A stretch of 64,000 nucleotides of DNA from Verrucomicrobiota bacterium (lineage in GTDB: Bacteria > Verrucomicrobiota > Lentisphaeria > JABSQK01 > JAJFLO01): assembly GCA_021772675.1 (NCBI GenBank), contig JAJFLO010000257.1, positions 1-64,000 on the forward strand, written 5' to 3'. Each line of letters begins with the position of its first letter. Position 1 is the first letter of the stretch. The position numbers and the translations under genes were made by a program. Under the pieces are notes generated by a model. That model worked only from the letters and a program-made list of their open reading frames with translations. It did not search any database and was not told where the DNA came from. Below are positions 29,500 through 38,526 of this stretch, piece after piece.

Positions 29500-31425
29500 A
29501 TGAAGGATCGTAAAAATCACATTCTTATAGTGGATGATAATGAAATGAATCGTGAGTTGCTTTCGAGGCGATTGAAGCGAAACGATTATTCAATATCTAC
29601 GGCAACAAACGGTAGAGAAACGTTGGAATTGGTAGAAACTCAAAATTTCGATTTAATTCTGCTAGATATCATGATGCCTGAAATCAATGGAATGGAAGTC
29701 TTAAGAATTATAAGGCAATCACATTCCATGACAGAATTACCTATTATCATGGTAACCGCAAAAGGTCTATCCGATGATGTCGTCAAAGCATTTGAATTTG
29801 GAGCAAATGATTATTTGATGAAGCCTATCGATTTTCCCGTAATGTTGGCAAGAATCCAGACTCAAATGAGATTAAAGCAACTTGAAGAAATGTTAAAGAA
29901 AGCTCGAGATGAAGCCATCAATGCGTCCTACGCAAAATCTGAATTTTTGGCAAGTATGAGTCATGAAATAAGGACTCCAATGAACTCAATTATTGGCATG
30001 GCAGACGTGCTTATTGATTCTGATTTATCAAACGAACAGAAAAATCATGTCGCATTGATCCAAAAAGCTGGTGATACCCTCTTGACCTTGATTAATGATA
30101 TCCTTGATGTTTCAAAGATTGAAGCAGGTCATTTAAAGCTTGAAAATATAGAATTTGATTTAGTAAAAGTTGTCGAAGAAACGATAGCAATGATGAAAAT
30201 TCGGACAGATGTTAAATCACTTGATCTATCTACAAATGTATCATCTGAAGTCACTAACGTTTATTATGGTGATTCATGTCGATTAAAACAAATACTTATC
30301 AATTTAATAGGAAACTCAGTAAAATTTACTGCGTTTGGTGAAATTGTTGTTAATATAAAACTGAACAATGAATGCCATGGAAAAACTGAAATATTATTTT
30401 CAGTATCCGATACTGGCATTGGAATTCCTTTTGAGAAAAAAACTCACATATTTGAGAAATTTTCGCAAGCGGATTCATCAACTACACGAAAATATGGCGG
30501 CACAGGATTAGGTTTAGCTATATCCAAAAAATTGGTGGAAATGATGGGAGGTCAAATATGGGTTGAAAGCGAAATAAATATAGGAACGACATTTTACTTT
30601 ACGATCAAAGTTGAAAAATTAAGAATACCAGTGACTAATGATATGAATTCAAATCCTAAGGACCCGACTCAAGTAAATTTTCCGAAGAGTATCCATAAAA
30701 CAAAAAATGCTAGTATACTTCTTGTAGACGACTTTGAAGACAATCGACTTGTCGTTCAAACCTACCTTCGCAAAACCAATCACAAAATTGAGATTGCAGA
30801 AAATGGACAAATTGCTGTTAATAAATTTAAAATGGGAAAATTTGACCTTGTTCTTATGGATGTCCAAATGCCTATAATGGATGGATATACAGCAACTGAA
30901 GAAATTAGAAAGTATGAAAAGGAAAATAATATTGAACCCACTCCGATTATTGCTTTAACAGCAAATGCAATGACAGAAGATTTACAGAAAAGCCTGGATG
31001 CAGGTTGTGATGCTCATTTCACGAAACCCATTCGAAAAATAAAACTCTTCGATTTATTGAAAAATTACATCTGCATCGAGCCTGTAGAAGATTTAATAAA
31101 AAACACAACAATAGAGAACAAAAAACACGTAATAAACATTGACCAGGAGTTTGAAGATTTAGCTCCTATCTATTTAGATAATCGCCGAACCGATGTCAAC
31201 ACTATTCTGACCAACCTTGAATTATCAGATTTTGACGCCATAAAATCAGCAGGCCACAAAATGAAAGGTTCTGGAGGGGCCTACGGCTTTGAGTTTATTT
31301 CAGATATTGGAAGAAAATTGGAGGAAAAAGCAGGTTTAATGGATAGTAACAGCATTCGACAATCAGTGTTAGAGCTTTCTGAATACATTGAAAACGTTGA
31401 ACTGCACTTCGTCAAAGAATCATAA
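29500..31425 (+). CDS. Hybrid phosphorelay kinase (REC-HK-REC-HPt)
   Basis: A soluble 641-residue phosphorelay protein. First receiver with Asp56 in [13 protein letters not shown]; kinase with His155 in [13 protein letters not shown] and ATPase motifs SDTGIGIP and [13 protein letters not shown]; second receiver with Asp454 in [14 protein letters not shown]-terminal HPt domain with His586 in [14 protein letters not shown]. All four relay residues are present, so phosphate can go His to Asp to His and then to a separate regulator, which is not encoded nearby. It probably forms an operon with the His-less receiver-kinase just upstream. Confidence 0.92.
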   Translation: MKDRKNHILIVDDNEMNRELLSRRLKRNDYSISTATNGRETLELVETQNFDLILLDIMMPEINGMEVLRIIRQSHSMTELPIIMVTAKGLSDDVVKAFEFGANDYLMKPIDFPVMLARIQTQMRLKQLEEMLKKARDEAINASYAKSEFLASMSHEIRTPMNSIIGMADVLIDSDLSNEQKNHVALIQKAGDTLLTLINDILDVSKIEAGHLKLENIEFDLVKVVEETIAMMKIRTDVKSLDLSTNVSSEVTNVYYGDSCRLKQILINLIGNSVKFTAFGEIVVNIKLNNECHGKTEILFSVSDTGIGIPFEKKTHIFEKFSQADSSTTRKYGGTGLGLAISKKLVEMMGGQIWVESEINIGTTFYFTIKVEKLRIPVTNDMNSNPKDPTQVNFPKSIHKTKNASILLVDDFEDNRLVVQTYLRKTNHKIEIAENGQIAVNKFKMGKFDLVLMDVQMPIMDGYTATEEIRKYEKENNIEPTPIIALTANAMTEDLQKSLDAGCDAHFTKPIRKIKLFDLLKNYICIEPVEDLIKNTTIENKKHVINIDQEFEDLAPIYLDNRRTDVNTILTNLELSDFDAIKSAGHKMKGSGGAYGFEFISDIGRKLEEKAGLMDSNSIRQSVLELSEYIENVELHFVKES

Positions 31426-31473
31426 ACGAATACCTTATATTCGAAACAAATCAAAATAATAACATTTAATTTA

Positions 31474-32010
31474 TCATGGGGGGTCAACTAGCTCCCTCAG
31501 AAAATCTGATATTTGACTATCATTATACCATTTCGGCCCCGTCGTCGGTTTAACGTGTCCCGCACTGAAAAGTACGTTCCCATAACCATCGTGGTTTGAC
31601 ATTTTATCACACATTAGTGACGTATTCCCACCAGCTTCTGGTTCAGAAATACTATCAATCGTTGCATGCTCGGCAATATAGAAAAAACCACCATTAATGA
31701 TTTCATTACTTTCGCTAAAACTCGCAGCCTCAGCAACACTCGGACAAGAGTATACTTTAGGATCTGTCATGTACCCTTCCCGCACAAGTATATCTAAATC
31801 ACTGGGAAACCACTCTTCATAGTCAACTGTATAAGACCGAAGAGCAATACCGATTTGTTTGAGGTTACTCAAACAGTTAATCCGTTTAGCATTTTCACGA
31901 GACTTGCTGATAGCCGGAAGTAAAAGCGCAGCGATTATTGCGATAACATTGATAACAACAAGCAGCTCAATTAGATTAAAGAACTGAAGTTTTCTCTTTA
32001 ACTTCTTCAT
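31474..32010 (-). CDS. Type IV pilin-like / type II pseudopilin protein
   Basis: A 178-residue protein with a short basic leader and the prepilin hydrophobic helix [20 protein letters not shown] near residues 11-30. [20 protein letters not shown] and [20 protein letters not shown] follow, then a C-terminal [15 protein letters not shown]. The Gly normally before the cleavage site is absent (QFF-NLIE). This sequence type, with paired Cys and an H-G-NVLF-GHV tail, is expanded in PVC bacteria, where many copies are scattered singly. Its role is unknown. It stands alone, with no secretion genes beside it. Confidence 0.88.
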   Translation of the reverse strand: MKKLKRKLQFFNLIELLVVINVIAIIAALLLPAISKSRENAKRINCLSNLKQIGIALRSYTVDYEEWFPSDLDILVREGYMTDPKVYSCPSVAEAASFSESNEIINGGFFYIAEHATIDSISEPEAGGNTSLMCDKMSNHDGYGNVLFSAGHVKPTTGPKWYNDSQISDFLRELVDPP

Positions 32011-32301
32011 ATTAACATTTCAAGTTTAGGGGGATTATCCAGAGAATCTGTGATGTATAAAATATACGTCACGACCTGTAACATTCAAAAAGTTTTTACT
32101 TTTCCCAACGATTAAAAAATGACACTTTCAAAAAAGAATTCAATTTTTCATTGAGAACTTTAACTAACAAGGCGGTTAGTTCTCCCGAGAAACATATATA
32201 CCAAATACCTCAAGTTCAATCATAATTCGTTTATAATTAATAAATTGCAAATAAATATTTGGATTTCTCATGGTTCCATTTTAATACACGGTCGTTTTAC
32301 T

Positions 32302-32320
32302 TTTGATACATTGTGTCAAA
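32302..32320. promoter_or_regulatory. Operator-like dyad TTTGAYAC-N3-GTRTCAAA
   Basis: TTTGATACATTGTGTCAAA is an inverted repeat with one mismatch in eight base pairs and a 3-bp centre. Spacing and symmetry suit a dimeric regulator. It is 204 bp before amt. Confidence 0.35.
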
Positions 32321-32445
32321 AAATGGATTAAGACTGAAGTAGTGATACAATTCATGATTTATTAAAATATCATATCAAAAAATTTGTATGAATAAAAATA
32401 CATAGATATGTTACCCTAAACCAAATAGACATTACCGCGCGACGC

Positions 32446-32479
32446 CCAACAATGGTGGTAGGCTTACCACCATTGTTGG
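32446..32479 (+). other. Perfect 15-bp stem-loop upstream of amt
   Basis: CCAACAATGGTGGTA at 32446-32460 pairs exactly with TACCACCATTGTTGG at 32465-32479 across a GGCT loop. No U-run follows, so a simple terminator is unlikely. It begins 78 bp before the amt start and would be in the amt leader RNA if transcription starts above it. Confidence 0.6.
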
Positions 32480-32523
32480 CTGAAATGAATCGATTTTAAC
32501 TTTATTATAAAAAGGTTTTCAAA

Positions 32524-33831
32524 ATGCTTACCATCAGCAGACGGATATCAGTCATTGTTTCACTATGTCTTTTTTCCTATATCGGGTTAATTTCCGAGAC
32601 ATTTTCAAATGAAACCTCACTAGAAACCATCAATTCCGGTGATACGGCCTTTGTATTAGTCTGTGCAGCTTTGGTGTTGCTCATGACACCTGGATTGGCA
32701 TTTTTTTATGGAGGTTTAGTTCGCAAAAAGAATTTTCTGTCTGTTTTAATTCAATGTTACATTATTATCGGAATTGTGACGCTGCAATGGGTCTTCATTG
32801 GCTACAGTTTTTCTTTCGGGTCATCTGAACTAATTACAGGTTTTATTGGTGGATTTGATCACTTTGCATTAAAAAATGTAGGAATGGAAGCAAAAGGTAC
32901 GATTCCACATTCAGCATTTATGATTTTTCAGGGGATGTTCGCAATTATCACTCCCGCATTAATTATTGGAGCGTTTGCCGAGCGTACACGATTCTCTGCA
33001 ATGTGTATCTTTATGCTTTTATGGACGACATTGGTTTATGATCCAGTTTGTCATTGGGTATGGGGAGGAGGATTTATCGGGGCAATGGGTGCATTAGATT
33101 TTGCCGGAGGGACCGTTGTCCACATCAATGCTGGTGTTGCCGCATTGGCTTTTGCCCTATTTGTAGGTAAACGTAAAGGATACCCGGACAAAATTTCACC
33201 TCCCCATAATCTACCATTTGCAATTTTAGGTACAGGAATTTTGTGGTTTGGTTGGTTTGGTTTCAATGCTGGCAGTGAACTTGCAGCGGACGGTATAGCG
33301 GCAAATGCGTTTGTAGTCACTCATGTTGCAGCAGCTACAGCTGTTATAGCCTGGGCAATTTTGGATTGGATTATCAATAAAAAACCAACGGTACTTGGGG
33401 TTATAACAGGTGCAGTCGCCGGTCTAGTTGCAATCACACCAGCTTCAGGTTTTGTTAATCCAATGGGGGCAATAATTATTGGGTTCGGGTCCAGTTCAAT
33501 TTGCTACTTTTTCGTTGCATATTTAAAACCGAAATTTGGATATGATGATTCGCTTGATGTCTTTGGAGTTCATGGTATCGGTGGTATATGGGGAGCCATA
33601 GCCACAGGTTTTTTAGCTGATGAAGCCATTGGAGGAACAGCTGGTAGCCTTGCACAAACTATGATTCAGATAAAATCAGTGATCATAACAATCGGTTATG
33701 CTTTTATTATGACTTATATTTTACTATTCATTGTTAACCTATTTGTAAAACTCCGGGTAACGACAGAAGAAGAACTAATTGGCTTGGATTTGAGTGATCA
33801 CAGAGAATCGGCCTATACGGTACTGGAGTAA
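32524..33831 (+). CDS. amt: Ammonium transporter Amt
   Basis: A 435-residue ammonium channel. It starts with a signal-like segment (ISVIVSLCLFSYIGLISETF), then eleven membrane helices. Family motifs: MTPGLAFFYGGLVRKKN, GGTVVHINAGVAALAFAL, GTGILWFGWFGFNAGS, and the pore histidines in VTHVAAATAVIAW and FGVHGIGGIWGAIATG. AAGG stands upstream of the ATG. The PII gene follows on the same strand, the usual amtB-glnK pairing in which PII plugs the channel when nitrogen is plentiful. Confidence 0.96.
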   Translation: MLTISRRISVIVSLCLFSYIGLISETFSNETSLETINSGDTAFVLVCAALVLLMTPGLAFFYGGLVRKKNFLSVLIQCYIIIGIVTLQWVFIGYSFSFGSSELITGFIGGFDHFALKNVGMEAKGTIPHSAFMIFQGMFAIITPALIIGAFAERTRFSAMCIFMLLWTTLVYDPVCHWVWGGGFIGAMGALDFAGGTVVHINAGVAALAFALFVGKRKGYPDKISPPHNLPFAILGTGILWFGWFGFNAGSELAADGIAANAFVVTHVAAATAVIAWAILDWIINKKPTVLGVITGAVAGLVAITPASGFVNPMGAIIIGFGSSSICYFFVAYLKPKFGYDDSLDVFGVHGIGGIWGAIATGFLADEAIGGTAGSLAQTMIQIKSVIITIGYAFIMTYILLFIVNLFVKLRVTTEEELIGLDLSDHRESAYTVLE

Positions 33832-33916
33832 AATTAAACTCAATCTGAAATTGATTAAATAGTTAAACGTTAAATCAATCAATCAATAAAATAAGTTCAA
33901 GTTAAGAGGCATGTTT

Positions 33917-34258
33917 ATGAAATATATTATCGCGGTAATTCAACCGGAAAAACTAGATGAAGTACTGGATGAACTTACAAAAAATGACGTTCATTTGGCA
34001 ACTGTATCCAACATAATGGGGCGCGGAGTTCAAAAGGGAATCGCAGAGGTGTATCGCAGTCACAAAGAAGCTGGCAGCCTATTAAAAAAAGTTAAACTTG
34101 AATTGGCTGTAAATGATGATTTCGTAGACGCAACTATTGAAGCAATAAGTAAAGGGGCAAAAACAGGTGCGATTGGAGATGGAAAAATTTTTGTTCTAAA
34201 TTTGGAAGAATGCGTAAGAATTAGAACAGGGGAAAAGGGATCAGGTGCAATCGGGTAG
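33917..34258 (+). CDS. glnK: PII nitrogen regulatory protein (GlnB/GlnK)
   Basis: A 113-residue PII protein starting MKYIIAVIQPEKLDEV. AGAGG lies about 7 bases before this ATG, which is better than the in-frame ATG at 33911. The T-loop reads QKGIAEVYRSHKEAG: Tyr46 of the enterobacterial protein is kept, but the Tyr51 position is Glu, so uridylylation by GlnD is not expected. The C-terminal signature KTGAIGDGKIFVLNLEE is intact. It follows amt and most likely controls it. It is convergent with the TRAP operon, 14 bp away. Confidence 0.93.
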   Translation: MKYIIAVIQPEKLDEVLDELTKNDVHLATVSNIMGRGVQKGIAEVYRSHKEAGSLLKKVKLELAVNDDFVDATIEAISKGAKTGAIGDGKIFVLNLEECVRIRTGEKGSGAIG

Positions 34259-34272
34259 AATTTAAGGCAACC

Positions 34273-35565
34273 TTAGTCCATTGATTCTATCATTGATAGT
34301 TCTGGTTCTGGCGGAAGCAGAAAAGTTGATATTGATGGGAAATATGTGATCAACGCTAGAGCGATTAATAAGCAAACCAAAAAGGGCAACGACGCCAAGT
34401 ATAGTTTTAAAACCGGTTCCCGAAACCTAATGCTTGCAATAAACAAATTTAATCCAACTGGTGGCGTAATGTATCCAACACCGAGGTTTGTAAGAAATAT
34501 TATACCCAAATGAACTGGATTGATACCATATTCCAACGCAATAGGGCATATTATCGGCACAATTAATACAATCGCTGCATAGATATCCACCATGCAACCA
34601 ATAATCAAGAGGAATATATTTAAAGCGATCAAGAATGTGTATTTATTTGTCATCTTGGCGCTGAAAAATTCAAGCATCCTTGACGGAATTTCTTCATCGA
34701 CCAAATAATTTGTTACCGCCATAGTCATCCCCAGAATAATGAGTATCCCCCCCACCAATACCATGCTTTCTCTGGCAATTTTTCCAATCTCTCTGAATTT
34801 GATATCACGACAAATTATAACCTCTGCGATAAAGACATAAGCAGTTGCAATGGCAGCCGCCTCACTAATTGCAAACTTTCCACTGTATATTCCTCCCAAG
34901 ATTATAAAAGGAAGGGGCAATTCCCATTTTGCTTCCCAAACCACCAGTTTTACCTCCTTAAATGAAAATTTCTGCCGGGGAATATTATGTCTAAGAGCGT
35001 AAGAAATTCCATACAAAGATAGAATTATAATAATCATGATACCTGGTACGATCCCAGCTCTGAAGAGATGGTCAATATTTGTTTCAGAAACGACGCCGTA
35101 TAGGATGATTGGAAGGCTCGGAGCAAAAAGTAATCCTAGGCTCCCTCCCGAGGTCACCAAACCAAGACTAAAATTCTTGTCATAGTTTTCATCAATTAAA
35201 GCAGGTAGCAACAAACCACCCAGAGCAACGATAGTTATACCAGATGCCCCGGTTAATGCGGTTAAAAATGAGCAAGATATAATTGTAACTATGGCCAACC
35301 CACCTGGGATCCATCCAAGCACTGCTCGAGATAGGTGAAGTAATCGTTTTGGTGCGTCACTATAAGTGAGTAAATATCCTGTAAACGCAAATAGGGGAAG
35401 TGCTTGGAGAAGTGGCTTACTTGCCAACTGGTAAAAATTTATAATAACAGCCTGTAAATCAATTTCCGCATTTTTATGGTTGATGACTGCGGAAAGTCCC
35501 ATAACAACAAATAAAGGCGTACCCGCCAACGCAATTATAAGAATCAAAATGCCAATGACTATCAT
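34273..35565 (-). CDS. TRAP transporter large permease (DctM type)
   Basis: A 430-residue protein with about twelve membrane helices. Typical DctM stretches are TALTGASGITIVALGGLLLP, GLVTSGGSLGLLFAPSLPI, LYGVVSETNIDHLFRAGIVP, and the C-terminal VHLGIIFLTNLGVGYITPP and VGLNLFIAS. It translocates an organic acid or similar anion with sodium, together with the small permease and binding protein. Its ATG overlaps the stop of the small-permease gene (ATGA), so the two are translated together. Confidence 0.94.
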   Translation of the reverse strand: MIVIGILILIIALAGTPLFVVMGLSAVINHKNAEIDLQAVIINFYQLASKPLLQALPLFAFTGYLLTYSDAPKRLLHLSRAVLGWIPGGLAIVTIISCSFLTALTGASGITIVALGGLLLPALIDENYDKNFSLGLVTSGGSLGLLFAPSLPIILYGVVSETNIDHLFRAGIVPGIMIIIILSLYGISYALRHNIPRQKFSFKEVKLVVWEAKWELPLPFIILGGIYSGKFAISEAAAIATAYVFIAEVIICRDIKFREIGKIARESMVLVGGILIILGMTMAVTNYLVDEEIPSRMLEFFSAKMTNKYTFLIALNIFLLIIGCMVDIYAAIVLIVPIICPIALEYGINPVHLGIIFLTNLGVGYITPPVGLNLFIASIRFREPVLKLYLASLPFLVCLLIALALITYFPSISTFLLPPEPELSMIESMD

Positions 35566-36110
35566 AATGATTCTTTATTACTATTCTTAAAAAGTAGACA
35601 TATATCCTGAATTACAACTATCAGCATTCTTACGATTAACAGAAAAAATCCGATAGGTAGAATAATTTCAAAAATCCATTCAGGAATTGACGGAAAAACG
35701 GAGGATTCATATGCATACGCCCGTTCATCAATAACAAACTTAATACTATACCAGAAAAAAATGGAACAGAGACAAGTTGAAATCAGCCCGGCTAAAAGTC
35801 TTAGACCAATCTTAATACGTTCAGAGACAAAATTACTGATTACGTCTACTGTGATATGTTTTCGATCCTGAGTAGCGGCTCCAGCTCCAAATAAAGCTAA
35901 CCATAAAACAAAATGACGAGATAATGATTCAGTCCAACTAAAACTGAGATTGTTAAAGCTTCTTGTAATAATTGGTAGCAGTCCAAAACAAACAATTGAA
36001 AGTAATATTAAAGAAAAAAATATTTCTTCTGAAATCCTAATTATTTTCTGTAGAAAATTTTCTTCTTTGGCTATCACATGATTATCATCAGGCTCATTTT
36101 TTGTATCCAT
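35562..36110 (-). CDS. TRAP transporter small permease (DctQ type)
   Basis: A 182-residue protein with four membrane helices. The DctQ signature is visible in the region SRHFVLWLALFGAGAATQD followed by RKHITVDVISNFV. It joins the large permease. The ATG at 36110 has no clear ribosome site. A palindromic element separates it from the binding-protein gene upstream, which is unusual inside a TRAP operon. Confidence 0.92.
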   Translation of the reverse strand: MDTKNEPDDNHVIAKEENFLQKIIRISEEIFFSLILLSIVCFGLLPIITRSFNNLSFSWTESLSRHFVLWLALFGAGAATQDRKHITVDVISNFVSERIKIGLRLLAGLISTCLCSIFFWYSIKFVIDERAYAYESSVFPSIPEWIFEIILPIGFFLLIVRMLIVVIQDICLLFKNSNKESL

Positions 36111-36151
36111 AATTAGTTTTTAACTGTATAAAAATAGAATTATAATCCAAC

Positions 36152-36332
36152 TAACCTGGATTATTCATAAAGTTTTGTGATGAGAGTTCTTAAATTGCGT
36201 GAAATCAATGAGTTATGAATATCGTTCGCTTGCAGGAATAGTGAACTATTTCGAACCCAAAGATCTTTGTAACTCGTTGATATTATGTGATATAATGACT
36301 CGTAATAGAACGTTTATGCATAATCCAGGTTA
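36152..36332 (-). repeat. 181-bp palindromic element, copy 4 (reverse orientation)
   Basis: Ends are TAACCTGGATTATTCATAAA and TTTATGCATAATCCAGGTTA, an inverted pair of about 18 of 20. The interior carries GGAATAGTGAACTATT, the reverse complement of the AATAGTTCACTATTCC apex of copies 2 and 3, and ATGAGTTATGAAT / TTGTAACTCGTTG arms. It is diverged but the same size and plan. It fills the gap between the TRAP binding-protein and small-permease genes and would form a hairpin in their shared mRNA. Confidence 0.78.
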
Positions 36333-36361
36333 ACTCTATATATACATTTTCATCTATTTAT

Positions 36362-37414
36362 TTATTCTCGAACTTGCCGAAAGGAAGTAAGAGATGCATT
36401 CATTAAACCCAACGTTTTCCTAGAAAAATACTTTCCAACTAATAAATCAGCCGCTTTTTTTGATGTCTGCTGAAAATCATTTTCTCCCCGATTAGTGGCA
36501 CTTATCATTTTTAACCCCTGCGACTTCATCACGATGAGTGCTTCATTATTTTGATTACGAACAGTATCTGTTAGCGCTGCAAAGTGTTTTTTACAGATTG
36601 ATTTGATTTTTTTCTGATAGTGGATCGGCAGTTTATTCCATTTTTTTGCATCAACAATAAAGGCACCAAAAGTGTACATTCCTTTCAAATTCAAGCAATA
36701 CTGGATATAGCTATACCACTGTAAGGATAACATTCCTACCGGTGGAGCAAACACCGTTCGAATTAACCCTGATCTCAGTCCTGTTAAAACATCACTGATT
36801 TGCGCCGGTACTGCTGTAACATTAGCAACACGATACAATGCTTTTCCAACTTCATCATCTCCAAATTGCCAAGGTTTTGATATTCGAAGCGTTGCTATAT
36901 CATTGACGATATCTTTACTAAATAGATATACGAAGCCCAAATGCGGCCATCCAAGTACTTCATAACCGTTTGTACGACATTGGCTTTCTAATTGAGGAAT
37001 TATTTGATTGAAAACATAATCAAATTCTTCATAACTTCTAAATACATTGGGTAATTGCATAACTAATGAATCTTTACAAATTTTTGCTAATCCAGTTCCA
37101 GTAAAGCCAGCTCCTTGCAATTGACCGATGCGAATTTTTCTCAGCACAGTTAATTCATCACCTTGGACTCCCCCAGGATAACATTTGAACTTAACGTCTC
37201 CGTTAGTGGCTGTTTTGATTTCGTCCGCAATTTCGTTGTATGCCTTTATCCAGACGCTACGATTCGGAGCTAATGTTGCAACTTTAAAATTATACTTGGC
37301 CGACTTCTTAGCAAATGCAGGCATTGGCATGAAAAGGTAGAAAACAAAACAAAGAAAAGAAGAGTATAACCAAATAAATTTATAGTCTAAAAATTTCATA
37401 ATAAATTTTTCCAC
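36362..37414 (-). CDS. TRAP transporter substrate-binding protein (DctP type)
   Basis: A 350-residue periplasmic binding protein, from a GTG directly after the upstream stop; an ATG at 37399 is an equal candidate. A signal peptide (FIWLYSSFLCFVFYLFMPMPAFA) is followed by the DctP-type start FKVATLAPNRSVWIKAYNEI, then GGVQGDELTVLRKIRIGQLQ and LGWPHLGFVYLFSKD. The partner gene upstream is TatT-like, so this would be the TatP type, working in the periplasm with TatT rather than alone. The ligand cannot be read from the sequence; a hydrophobic or lipid-like ligand has been proposed for the Treponema system. Confidence 0.9.
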   Translation of the reverse strand: MEKFIMKFLDYKFIWLYSSFLCFVFYLFMPMPAFAKKSAKYNFKVATLAPNRSVWIKAYNEIADEIKTATNGDVKFKCYPGGVQGDELTVLRKIRIGQLQGAGFTGTGLAKICKDSLVMQLPNVFRSYEEFDYVFNQIIPQLESQCRTNGYEVLGWPHLGFVYLFSKDIVNDIATLRISKPWQFGDDEVGKALYRVANVTAVPAQISDVLTGLRSGLIRTVFAPPVGMLSLQWYSYIQYCLNLKGMYTFGAFIVDAKKWNKLPIHYQKKIKSICKKHFAALTDTVRNQNNEALIVMKSQGLKMISATNRGENDFQQTSKKAADLLVGKYFSRKTLGLMNASLTSFRQVRE

Positions 37415-38278
37415 TTAAAAATAGTCCTCTTTATTCTTCAATAAATAATTAGCTCTCGAAATGGCGATTTCATTTACTAGTCGAATCTCGGGTCTAATTT
37501 TAATATTTGAATTAATTACCTCATTTAAAGTTTTTACAAAAAGCTGGTCATCAAGAATAGCTCGTGCGTAATACTCCGCAAATGTAACCATCGGGAGTAA
37601 ACTTCCCTTACCTGCAATTGTAATCGCACGTTCAAAATGCAATTTGCTTTTTGCTAAATCCTGTCCTGCGTTTCGCGGTTGTACTGCAAAATATATTCCA
37701 TAAAATATATGAACAGCACCATGATTGTGTTGATCGTCGAGCTCTAATACCCGGTTCATCAAGACTAATGCCTTTGGCAAATCTGCTATAGCTTTCATCG
37801 AATCCAAACTTGTCAATATCCAGCCAACCCAAACAGATGCAGTTGTAAATAAATATGGAACATCTTTCTTTCCCAATTTTTTAACAGAGTTTTCCAAATC
37901 AATGACTGAAATCGCACTCAGATCGTCCACATACCTTTTATTCTCGAATAAATTAAAACCATGTCTTTTTCCAATTTCAAACAGTTTTTGAGCTCGAACC
38001 AAATTCTCATCGCCAGTTAAGAAGGCTTGGCAATAAGTATTATACGCATTCGCAGCGGCAAATAATAGATTCGTATTTTCAGGATCTGATTGCACTAAGC
38101 TATCCAATAGTATCAGGATTGTTGGAACGCCCTGTTTTATGGTCTCTATATCACTATAACATTCAATTGTTTTTACAATATTTTCAACAGGATCATTCAG
38201 AGACACACAAGAGGTATTCAATAATGATAACAATGCTGTCCCCGCTATCAAAACATATTCTTTTTTTATATTTATCAT
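37415..38278 (-). CDS. TatT-like TRAP-associated TPR protein
   Basis: A 287-residue exported helical protein from the ATG at 38278; a TTG at 38290 is in frame. The N-terminus has a hydrophobic segment and a possible lipobox (LLSLLNTSC). The body has repeats such as ENTNLLFAAANAYNTYCQAF and NRVLELDDQHNHGAVHIFYG, which match the TatT family (Treponema Tp0956), a TPR trimer that docks onto the TRAP binding protein. Order TatT, binding protein, small and large permease is the TPAT arrangement. The stop codon directly abuts the next start. Confidence 0.83.
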   Translation of the reverse strand: MINIKKEYVLIAGTALLSLLNTSCVSLNDPVENIVKTIECYSDIETIKQGVPTILILLDSLVQSDPENTNLLFAAANAYNTYCQAFLTGDENLVRAQKLFEIGKRHGFNLFENKRYVDDLSAISVIDLENSVKKLGKKDVPYLFTTASVWVGWILTSLDSMKAIADLPKALVLMNRVLELDDQHNHGAVHIFYGIYFAVQPRNAGQDLAKSKLHFERAITIAGKGSLLPMVTFAEYYARAILDDQLFVKTLNEVINSNIKIRPEIRLVNEIAISRANYLLKNKEDYF

Positions 38279-38373
38279 GGGTGTCGTCAATTTTTAAGAA
38301 TAAAAACGTACGTTTGCGGCCTATGCGTGGGAAAGAGTTATATTAATACATGATGTATAATATTACAATGAGT

Positions 38374-38397
38374 TATCAAACCAATGGTGGTTTGATA
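38374..38397 (-). other. 10-bp perfect stem-loop after the rplQ operon
   Basis: TATCAAACCA at 38374-38383 pairs with TGGTTTGATA at 38388-38397 over an ATGG loop. It lies between rplQ and tatT on the minus strand. There is no T-run after it, so it may be a processing or rho-dependent end rather than an intrinsic terminator. It shares the core CAATGGTGG with the stem-loop upstream of amt. Confidence 0.5.
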
Positions 38398-38526
38398 CAC
38401 TGACAATGACTAAAGTTCAATCAACTCTAACATTTTGCCAAAATAGTGATGCAGGACTTCCGAGGAATTGGTATTCAAATAGGGCAAGTAAGACATTTGT
38501 AAACGGTGAATGAAATAGGAGAATCT

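Larger units (their letters stand above)
32011..32523. other. Divergent intergenic region, pseudopilin / amt
   Basis: No gene was found in 513 bp. It holds an operator-like dyad at 32302-32320 and a stem-loop at 32446-32479, listed separately. No convincing sigma-54 -24/-12 element was found, although nitrogen control of amt would make one plausible. Confidence 0.55.

Noticed and set aside
31474-32010. Part of a type II secretion or pilus operon
   Set aside because: No ATPase, inner-membrane or secretin gene nearby; single scattered pseudopilins of this type are usual in PVC genomes.
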